A DNA stretch of 16,670 bases, taken from contig CAJWCX010000005.1 in assembly GCA_913031405.1 (NCBI GenBank), forward strand, positions 1 to 16,670. The letters run 5' to 3'. This DNA is from an uncultured Flavobacteriales bacterium. GTDB taxonomy: Bacteria > Bacteroidota > Bacteroidia > Flavobacteriales_D > Crocinitomicaceae. A model generated the notes under the pieces. It saw only the letters and a list, made by a program, of their open reading frames with translations, had not been told where the DNA came from and searched no databases. The position numbers were made by a program, and so were the translations under genes. Shown in pieces: positions 7,713 to 13,463 of the stretch; within the stretch, counting starts at the first letter, position 1, and each line of letters opens with the position of its first letter.

Positions 7713-7892
7713 ATGTTTGGATTAGAGACAGAAGGAAACGAGAACACCGCATCGTCATGTTGCAGTGGTTCTTGCAGCTGTGAACCAGAAAATGGGACCA
7801 TTAAATATGAGGACCGTAAGATTGGAAGAAATGAGCCATGCCCCTGTGGAAGCAATCGTAAATTCAAAAAATGCTGTGGTAAAAAGGTATAA
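7713..7892 (+). CDS. Small SEC-C zinc-motif protein (59 aa)
   Basis: A 59-codon frame from ATG 7713 to TAA 7892 ends in a textbook SEC-C motif, GRNEPCPCGSNRKFKKCCG (~38-56), i.e. CxC-x8-CC. This is the zinc-binding element known from the C-terminus of SecA and of many small proteins. A second cysteine cluster, CCSGSCSC (~16-23), precedes it, so up to eight cysteines could bind one or two metals. The protein starts with MFGLETEGNEN and has no signal peptide or membrane segment. It lies 55 bp after serA in the same direction and is probably co-transcribed with it, being followed by a weak hairpin. Stand-alone SEC-C proteins are widespread but their function is mostly unknown; SecA or ribosome association is conjecture. 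The conserved motif makes it clearly a real gene. Confidence 0.85.
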   Translation: MFGLETEGNENTASSCCSGSCSCEPENGTIKYEDRKIGRNEPCPCGSNRKFKKCCGKKV

Positions 7893-7901
7893 ATCCTTTT
7901 T
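7881..7901 (+). terminator. Weak hairpin at the end of the SEC-C gene
   Basis: AAAAAGG (7881-7887) pairs with CCTTTTT (7895-7901) around a 7-nt loop that contains the TAA stop. The right arm doubles as the U tract. It is plausible as the end of the serC-serA-SEC-C transcript, but the stem has only two GC pairs. Confidence 0.35.
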
Positions 7902-7970
7902 AGGCAAAAACACTTGGGGTAAGGGTAAAAATTACTTTTAAATGTTAGAAATGGATTATTGTAAAGGGTA

Positions 7971-8420
7971 TTAAATTACCCTTATCTCATCAATGGAATC
8001 ACCTTCAACAATCGCATCAATTACCTCAAGACCTTCTGTGACCTTTCCGAAACAAGTATGAACCCCATCTAAATGCCCAGTATTGGCTCTGCTGTGACAC
8101 ACAAAAAACTGAGAGCCGCCTGTATTTCTTCCGGCATGAGCCATAGATAAAACACCTCTATCATGGTGCTGATTACCCCCACCTAACTCACAATCAATCT
8201 GATAGCCCGGTCCACCTGTACCGGCCATACCACTTTCTCCATCACGACTATTTGGACAGCCACCCTGAATCACAAAATCAGGAATAACACGATGCCACTT
8301 CAATCCGTCATAATAACCTTCTTGAGCCAATTTTACAAAATTGGATACTGTATTTGGAGCATCTTTATCGTAAAATTCAACTTTCATATCTCCTTTACTT
8401 GTCTTAATTAAAGCATTCAT
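7971..8420 (-). CDS. ppiB: Peptidyl-prolyl cis-trans isomerase, cyclophilin type (cytosolic)
   Basis: This cyclophilin catalyses cis/trans isomerisation of prolyl peptide bonds and assists protein folding. The 149-residue product has no signal peptide, so it is cytosolic. Active-site residues are visible: R44 in LKWHRVIPDFVIQGG (with F49 and Q52), M93 in GVLSMAHAG, Q104-F106 in GGSQFFVCH, and LDGVHTCFGKV near ~117-127. Trp of the more usual FHRV pattern gives WHRV here, and the Trp of cyclophilin A that confers strong cyclosporin binding is replaced by Leu, as in many bacterial PpiB proteins. The frame stays open upstream to 8507, but the ATG at 8420 gives the family N-terminus MNALIKTSKGDM and follows a -7 box by 23 bp. 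It converges on the SEC-C gene and is divergent from the gene at 8563. Confidence 0.94.
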   Translation of the reverse strand: MNALIKTSKGDMKVEFYDKDAPNTVSNFVKLAQEGYYDGLKWHRVIPDFVIQGGCPNSRDGESGMAGTGGPGYQIDCELGGGNQHHDRGVLSMAHAGRNTGGSQFFVCHSRANTGHLDGVHTCFGKVTEGLEVIDAIVEGDSIDEIRVI

Positions 8421-8443
8421 TATTATGTGTATTTTAATTAGGA

Positions 8444-8451
8444 CAAAATTA
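8444..8451 (-). promoter_or_regulatory. Bacteroidota-type -7 element for the cyclophilin gene
   Basis: Read on the minus strand, TAATTTTG matches TAnnTTTG and ends 23 bp before the ATG at 8420. TTTG occurs 11 bp further upstream (8466-8463 on the minus strand). Its position supports the ATG at 8420 over upstream in-frame starts, which would lie before the promoter. Confidence 0.5.
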
Positions 8452-8537
8452 TATTTTTTTATCAAACAGAAGTTGACTGTTGAAAACTTCGTTGATAACC
8501 CTACCAAAACCTATTAAAATCAAAGGTGTAGAGCCAT

Positions 8538-8545
8538 TAACTTTG
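8538..8545 (+). promoter_or_regulatory. Bacteroidota-type -7 element for the 180-residue unknown gene
   Basis: TAACTTTG matches TAnnTTTG and ends 17 bp before the ATG at 8563. No convincing -33 element is seen. Confidence 0.4.
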
Positions 8546-8562
8546 GTCAAACGAGAGTTAAA

Positions 8563-9105
8563 ATGGGTATGTTTAGCGCACTGATAAAAAGAAAGTTATC
8601 TGATAACCAAGTTGCCAACGTGTTCATTAACGCCATTTTTGAATGTGTAGACAATGGATTTCCGGAAATTGCCTCTCTTATAAATGAAGATCCCGTATTT
8701 GTTCAATCCCCCAACATTAATGATAACGCAAGTGGAGAATTTGGAATCATTGTCATTGTTGGAAATCTATCTTTTCTTGAAAGTACTTTCGATTCAGAAC
8801 AAGCTGCAGCGGTTGAAAAGTTAATCTTTTTAAAGCTTTCTAAGATTTACGAAATGAAGGTTGAGGATTTTGAGAAACTCATCCGTCAATACCAAAGCTT
8901 TATCTCAAGGGTCAATCACCCTTCCAAAAATTGGATCTATGGAATGTCTAAAGCGATCTTCCATAAATATAAACTAAATGAATACCAAGATGAGTACTTC
9001 AAAAGAATGCGAGCTCCTAACCCTCTCTTCTTAAAAAGAATGGATGAAGTGATGAGTCACTACGTTTGGAATTGGGATGCCTTTTTCAAAAAATATCGTT
9101 TATAA
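8563..9105 (+). CDS. Conserved protein of unknown function, 180 aa
   Basis: I recognise the type only as a conserved Bacteroidota protein without a named function. The product is 180 residues, soluble, with no signal peptide or transmembrane segment. It begins MGMFSALIKRK; M3 is an alternative start. The N-terminal half alternates helix and short strands (FGIIVIVGNLSFL at ~59-71). The C-terminal half has conserved-looking segments: RVNHPSKNWIYGMSKAIFHKY (~115-135), EYQDEYFKRMRAPNPLFLKRMDE (~139-161) and the aromatic end HYVWNWDAFFKKY. The clustered Asn-His-Pro and Trp-Asn-Trp-Asp residues look like constrained positions. It stands alone: a -7 box in front, divergent from the cyclophilin gene, and convergent on clpB with only 33 bp between stops. 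Codon use resembles its neighbours. No function is proposed. Confidence 0.8.
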   Translation: MGMFSALIKRKLSDNQVANVFINAIFECVDNGFPEIASLINEDPVFVQSPNINDNASGEFGIIVIVGNLSFLESTFDSEQAAAVEKLIFLKLSKIYEMKVEDFEKLIRQYQSFISRVNHPSKNWIYGMSKAIFHKYKLNEYQDEYFKRMRAPNPLFLKRMDEVMSHYVWNWDAFFKKYRL

Positions 9106-9138
9106 GCTTTTAGAATATCTTAAAATAGATTTCCTTAA

Positions 9139-11748
9139 CTACGATTCTTCAGATTCATATACTGGTTTTCGAAAGACCATTTTTCCATCAAATGAATCGA
9201 GTACGACATTTTTAGATTTATCAATTGAATCGCCCAATAAAGCTTTGGACAACTCATTTAAAACCATTTTTTGTATGACTCTCTTAATGGGTCTTGCTCC
9301 AAAGAAAGGATCAAAACTCTCATTTAAAAGCGTTTCTAAAGCTTCATCTGTTACCACTAAGTCAATTCCCTTATCCTCAAGGTTTTCACTCAATTTATTC
9401 AAATGTATTTGAATGATCTCCTCGTAATGTTCTTTCAATAATGGCTCGAACAAAATACACTCATCGATACGATTTAAGAACTCTGGCCTCAAATGCTGTT
9501 TCAGGAGTTCAAATAATTCATGTTTGACTAATTCTCTTCTATTATCTGAATTATTAGTCATTTGACTATATCTTTCATGAATAACTTCTGCACCGATATT
9601 TGTTGTCATAATAATAATTGTATTTTTAAAATTGACCACTCTTCCCTTACTATCAGTAAGCCTTCCATCATCTAAAACCTGCAGAAGAATATTGAAAACA
9701 TCCGAATGTGCCTTTTCTATTTCATCCAAAAGTATAATTGAATAAGGCTTTCTCCGAACAGATTCGGTTAATTGACCTCCCTCATCATAGCCTACATAGC
9801 CTGGAGGTGCACCAAGCAGGCGACTTACTGAGTGTTTTTCTTGGTATTCACTCATATCCAGACGAATCATCGCCTGCTCATCATTGAATAAATATTCGGA
9901 GAGTGTTTTGGCAAGTTCTGTTTTTCCAACTCCAGTAGTTCCCATGAATAAAAATGAGCCTATGGGTTTATTTTTATCATGTAAACCTGATCTCGATCGC
10001 CTTACTGTATCTGATAATGAGGCAATAGCCTCTGTTTGACCAACAACACGTTTTTTTAGTGTATCCTCCAAATTTAATAGCTTTTCCCCTTCACTTAGGA
10101 GCATCTTTTGAACAGGAATGCCGGTCCATTTTGAAACCACTTCGGCAATATCATCTACACTTACTTCCTCCTTAATCATTTTAGATTTAGCATCAATTGC
10201 ATCTAGATTTTTCTTTTTTTCAATAAGATCTATTTCTTTCTGATTTATTTTTCCGTAGCGAAGCTCAGCGACTTTCTCATACAAACCTTCCCGCTCGGCC
10301 TTTATTGATTCATTTTTCATAGATTCAATCTCATTTCGGATGGATTGAATATCATTAACGAGTCGTTTTTCATTTTCCCAATTTGCTTTTAATACCTTAT
10401 GTTTTTCTCCAAATTCGCTTAAGTCTTGTTCTATTCTTGTGAGTTTTTGTTGATCGTTTTCTTTTTTTATTGCTGATTTTTCAATTTCTAACTGACGTAT
10501 TTTTCGTTCGATCTGATCTAAGTCTTGAGGTTTTGAATTAATTTCCATTCTTATTTTAGATGCCGCTTCATCAATAAGATCAATCGCCTTATCAGGCAGT
10601 TGCCGTTCAGTAATATAACGTTGAGAAAGTTCAACTGCAGCAACAATAGAAGAATCTTTTATCCTTACTTTATGATGACTTTCATACCGTTCTTTTATAC
10701 CTCGTAATATAGAAATTGCATCATCTGAACAGGGCTCGTCAATCAGTACCGTTTGAAATCGACGCACCAAGGCCTTATCATTTTCAAAATATTTTTGATA
10801 TTCATTAGATGTTGTTGCGCCAACTAACCTCAATTCGCCCCGTGAGAGAGCAGGCTTCAAAATATTAGCCGCATCCATTGCACCTTCACCACCCCCAGCA
10901 CCAACAAGGGTATGAATCTCATCCACAAACAAAATAATTTCACCATCAGCATCTATTACCTCTTTCACAACGGCTTTCAAGCGTTCCTCAAATTCTCCTT
11001 TGAATTTAGCTCCAGCAATAATACCCGATATATCAAGAGAATAGACGGTTTTGGATTTAAGATTATCAGGTACATCTCCACTAACAATCCTGTGAGCTAT
11101 ACCCTCAGCAATAGCTGTTTTTCCTACCCCTGGTTCACCAACAAGAATAGGGTTATTTTTTGTTCGACGACTCAATATTTGAATCACCCTTCGTATTTCA
11201 TCATCACGACCAATCACTGGATCTAATTTTCCCGAATTGACAGCTGAATTTAAATTAATCGCAAATTTTTCGATGGAATTATAATTTGCATCTTGATTCG
11301 TTGAATTCACTGGCCGATTTTTCCTCAATTGAAGAATAGCCTTTTTGAGATTCACCGCTGTAAAACCAGCATCCTTCAAAAGCCTTGATGCCTTGTTAGC
11401 ATCTAATAGAATTGCAAATAACAACATTTCCACTGAAACATAAGTGTCTGAAAATTCTTTCATTACGACTTGAGCTTTGGTCAGTATCTTTTGTGAATCT
11501 GCGGATAATACTATTTGCGAAACATTGGATTGATTAACTTTATCTAACTCTGATTCAATAATCTGATTAAAAAGCTCAAGGTTAACACCACAAATGGAAT
11601 ACAAAAATTGCATTAGTTCTTTATTGCATTTGTTTAGAGCAATCAATAAATGGATAGGTTCAATTCTTTCATGCCCATATTTCAGCACACCTTGATAGGC
11701 CTCATTTAAAGTTTCTTGTACTTTCTGTGTATAGTTCTGTCGATTCAT
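9139..11748 (-). CDS. clpB: ATP-dependent disaggregase ClpB (Hsp100)
   Basis: ClpB is a hexameric AAA+ machine that, with DnaK, extracts polypeptides from aggregates after heat stress. The 869-residue product has the full architecture. The Clp_N domain spans ~1-150. AAA-1 has Walker A GEPGVGKT (~204-211), Walker B with VDEIH (~275-279) and arginine fingers in VRRF (~328-331). A coiled-coil M domain (~390-520) is rich in Lys, Glu and Ile. AAA-2 has GTTGVGKT (~603-610), LLDEIEKA (~673-680) and pore loop GYVGYDEGG (~650-658). The M domain separates it from ClpA and ClpC. The primary pore loop reads AGAKFKGEFEER, with Phe where Tyr is usual. I chose ATG 11748, giving the standard MNRQNYTQKVQETLNEAY start; the frame extends to a TTG at 11802 without support. 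A -7 box and TGACAT repeats lie upstream. Confidence 0.96.
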   Translation of the reverse strand: MNRQNYTQKVQETLNEAYQGVLKYGHERIEPIHLLIALNKCNKELMQFLYSICGVNLELFNQIIESELDKVNQSNVSQIVLSADSQKILTKAQVVMKEFSDTYVSVEMLLFAILLDANKASRLLKDAGFTAVNLKKAILQLRKNRPVNSTNQDANYNSIEKFAINLNSAVNSGKLDPVIGRDDEIRRVIQILSRRTKNNPILVGEPGVGKTAIAEGIAHRIVSGDVPDNLKSKTVYSLDISGIIAGAKFKGEFEERLKAVVKEVIDADGEIILFVDEIHTLVGAGGGEGAMDAANILKPALSRGELRLVGATTSNEYQKYFENDKALVRRFQTVLIDEPCSDDAISILRGIKERYESHHKVRIKDSSIVAAVELSQRYITERQLPDKAIDLIDEAASKIRMEINSKPQDLDQIERKIRQLEIEKSAIKKENDQQKLTRIEQDLSEFGEKHKVLKANWENEKRLVNDIQSIRNEIESMKNESIKAEREGLYEKVAELRYGKINQKEIDLIEKKKNLDAIDAKSKMIKEEVSVDDIAEVVSKWTGIPVQKMLLSEGEKLLNLEDTLKKRVVGQTEAIASLSDTVRRSRSGLHDKNKPIGSFLFMGTTGVGKTELAKTLSEYLFNDEQAMIRLDMSEYQEKHSVSRLLGAPPGYVGYDEGGQLTESVRRKPYSIILLDEIEKAHSDVFNILLQVLDDGRLTDSKGRVVNFKNTIIIMTTNIGAEVIHERYSQMTNNSDNRRELVKHELFELLKQHLRPEFLNRIDECILFEPLLKEHYEEIIQIHLNKLSENLEDKGIDLVVTDEALETLLNESFDPFFGARPIKRVIQKMVLNELSKALLGDSIDKSKNVVLDSFDGKMVFRKPVYESEES

Positions 11749-11799
11749 TTCAATAATTTGATTTTGAAGCGTCAAATCACAGACCAAGCCCAAATAAAC

Positions 11800-11807
11800 C
11801 AAAAATA
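11800..11807 (-). promoter_or_regulatory. Candidate -7 element for clpB
   Basis: On the minus strand TATTTTTG fits TAnnTTTG, 51 bp upstream of the clpB ATG at 11748. A short palindrome (11811-11821) begins only 3 bp upstream of it, so a repressor bound there would overlap the core promoter. Confidence 0.4.
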
Positions 11808-11810
11808 ACA

Positions 11811-11844
11811 GACATTATGTCACTTTATTTTTTTTAACATGTCA
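11811..11844. promoter_or_regulatory. Operator-like repeats at the clpB promoter
   Basis: GACATTATGTC (11811-11821) is a perfect 5-bp inverted repeat around one base. The hexamer ATGTCA (TGACAT on the clpB strand) occurs at 11817-11822 and again at 11839-11844, exactly 22 bp apart, i.e. two helical turns. Both lie just upstream of the candidate clpB -7 box, between clpB and the divergent glucosaminidase gene. It is not a CIRCE element. A stress-regulator site is a reasonable guess, not a demonstration. Confidence 0.4.
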
Positions 11845-11926
11845 AATTGTCTTAAAATATAGGTATTTATCTAAAATGAAACATAAATAGATAAATTCCG
11901 TTCTATAGCATTCAGACAATCATCAA

Positions 11927-12823
11927 ATGAAACTCATTGCTATTCACATATCGATTTTGATCTTTTCAATAAACTCAGCGCTTCATGCCGAGGCGACGCT
12001 TAGCAGACAAGATTATGTGAGAACATATAAGAATTACGCTATTGAAAGCATGACCACCCACCAAATCCCAGCAAGCATTACCCTTGCTCAAGGAATATTA
12101 GAATCCGGATCGGGGAATTCATCTTTAGCTAAATCTTCTAATAATCATTTTGGTATCAAATGCGGAAGTCAATGGAATGGAGGAAAGACCTACCATGATG
12201 ACGATGAGAAAAACGAATGTTTTAGATCTTACAGAAGTGTTTTAGATTCTTACAATGACCACAGTGTTTTTCTCACTACAAACAAGCGGTATAGTGCCCT
12301 CTTTCTATTAGACATTACCGACTATAAAGGTTGGGCAATAGGATTGAGTAAAGCGGGATATGCGACCAATCCAAAATATGCGAACCTATTGATAAAAATC
12401 ATAGAAGATTTAGAGCTCTACAACTACGATCGTGTTATGCCCGATCAACCTGTTTTAACCCTGGTAAAAATCAATCGAAAAAATGTACTTTTTATTAACC
12501 AAATTCGCGTGATTTATGCCTCGAAAGGAGAAACATATTACCAAATTGCCAAACAGTTTGGATTGACCTTGAGACAAATCCATAAATACAACAATACCAA
12601 ATTTCATAGTAAAGAAGCTCTTCTGCAAGAGGGAGATGTTGTTTACCTAGAACCCAAACGGTTGAGATCAAAAAAAAATAAATTTATTGAGTTATCTGGG
12701 GATAAAAACCTACTTGAAGTCTCCAAAGAAGAAGGCGTACGTTTAAAAACATTAATGAGAAAGAATCACATTTCTTCTCCGAATGAACAACTGAGGAAAG
12801 GAGAAAAGGTATTTCTGCGCTAA
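11927..12823 (+). CDS. Secreted glucosaminidase (GH73-like) with two LysM-like repeats
   Basis: This is a peptidoglycan hydrolase predicted to cleave N-acetylglucosaminyl bonds during wall remodelling, acting in the periplasm or at the cell surface. A Sec signal peptide covers ~1-21 (hydrophobic IAIHISILIFSI, then ALHAEA). The catalytic domain (~27-165) resembles FlgJ/LytG-type glucosaminidases: SITLAQGILESGSGNSSLA with the likely general acid E59, then NNHFGIKCG, CFRSYRSVLDSYNDHS and KGWAIGLSKAGYATNPKY. Two LysM-like repeats follow: ~193-243 (VIYASKGETYYQIAKQFGLT, ending GDVVYLEPK) and ~254-298 (FIELSGDKNLLEVSKEEGV, ending KGEKVFLR), which would bind glycan. The 298-residue length is normal for this architecture in the phylum. 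It is divergent from clpB and ends before a strong terminator, so it is probably monocistronic. A muramidase annotation would be a common mislabel. Confidence 0.9.
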   Translation: MKLIAIHISILIFSINSALHAEATLSRQDYVRTYKNYAIESMTTHQIPASITLAQGILESGSGNSSLAKSSNNHFGIKCGSQWNGGKTYHDDDEKNECFRSYRSVLDSYNDHSVFLTTNKRYSALFLLDITDYKGWAIGLSKAGYATNPKYANLLIKIIEDLELYNYDRVMPDQPVLTLVKINRKNVLFINQIRVIYASKGETYYQIAKQFGLTLRQIHKYNNTKFHSKEALLQEGDVVYLEPKRLRSKKNKFIELSGDKNLLEVSKEEGVRLKTLMRKNHISSPNEQLRKGEKVFLR

Positions 12824-12858
12824 GTTAAGCTTTCGTAGGAATAGTTTGTTGTTTGTTT

Positions 12859-12890
12859 AAAGCCCCAATCGATTGGGGCTTTCTTATTTT
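12859..12890 (+). terminator. Rho-independent terminator after the glucosaminidase gene
   Basis: A perfect 24-nt palindrome (12859-12882), AAAGCCCCAA, TCGA, TTGGGGCTTT, forms a 10-bp stem with a 4-nt loop, followed by TTTCTTATTTT. The left arm is preceded by a stretch with little A, so it works mainly on the plus strand. It separates the glucosaminidase gene from the DUF6702-like gene. Confidence 0.85.
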
Positions 12891-12968
12891 CAATATAATT
12901 TCAAAATTCAGCTATTGAATAGAAATCAAAACCAAAAGATTAGAATCTTATTTGTAAATTCGTTCCTC

Positions 12969-13463
12969 ATGAAATCTTTATTGTTGATTATTTCTCTGAC
13001 TACTCCTTACCTGATCTATGCACATGATACGTTTTTTTCCTTCGCAGAGATGCAATATAATCAAGACTGCCAATGTCTCGAAATCAGCCTATCCGTATCA
13101 TCTCACGATCTTGAAGAAAAAATGGAATCATTGGTTGAAAACTACAAAAGCCTAGAGACATCGTTCAAAATTGAATCAAACCGTAAACAGATTTCAGAAT
13201 TCATCAGAGATGGATTCGCTATTTTTCAGAATAAGAAAGAAATAAAACTTATCATGATGGGTTATGAACTTTTAGAGGACGGTAGTTGTTCGCTATATTT
13301 CACCAGCCAAGTATTAAAGAAAGAAAACATAACTATGAAGTACGATTTGTTCATGCAAGAATTCTCAGAACAACAAAATAAACTTCAATATTTGAAATCT
13401 CCGAATAAAACGGAGACCTTTACCTTTTTTATTTTTAGAAGAGAAACCGAAATAAACTTATGA
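12969..13463 (+). CDS. Secreted DUF6702-like protein, 164 aa
   Basis: The product resembles the DUF6702 family of small exported Bacteroidota proteins of unknown function. A Sec signal peptide is clear (MKSLLLIISLTTPYLIYA, cleavage near residue 18), and the mature part opens with HDTFFSFAEMQYNQDCQCLEISLSV split by short loops, the pattern 'H.F..S..E..YN....LEI...' of that family. Further segments (DGFAIFQNKKEIKLIMMGYELL at ~81-102, KTETFTFFIF at ~147-156) look like beta strands. The frame is open upstream to 12873, but that extension would start inside the terminator and hide the signal peptide, so ATG 12969 is chosen. Its TGA overlaps the ATG of the M1 peptidase gene by 4 bp, indicating an operon and translational coupling. 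The family assignment is from memory of the pattern and is moderately sure. Confidence 0.8.
   Translation: MKSLLLIISLTTPYLIYAHDTFFSFAEMQYNQDCQCLEISLSVSSHDLEEKMESLVENYKSLETSFKIESNRKQISEFIRDGFAIFQNKKEIKLIMMGYELLEDGSCSLYFTSQVLKKENITMKYDLFMQEFSEQQNKLQYLKSPNKTETFTFFIFRRETEINL

Noticed and set aside
8469..8490. GAAGTT / AACTTC inverted repeat in the cyclophilin upstream region
   Set aside because: The arms are only 6 bp with a 10-nt loop in AT-rich DNA; this is within chance expectation and has no supporting second copy.
11749..11802. Eighteen-codon N-terminal extension of clpB from a TTG
   Set aside because: ClpB proteins start at the equivalent of the ATG at 11748, and the extension overlaps the candidate -7 box at 11800-11807.
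11814..11844. Sigma-70-like TTGACA and CATAAT upstream of clpB on the minus strand
   Set aside because: The gap is 20 bp, too long for a good sigma-70 promoter, and Bacteroidota primary sigma factors use a different consensus. The hexamers are better explained as the TGACAT repeats.
12873..12968. 32-codon N-terminal extension of the DUF6702-like protein
   Set aside because: It would begin at a TTG inside the terminator hairpin of the preceding gene and would bury a clear signal peptide that starts at ATG 12969.
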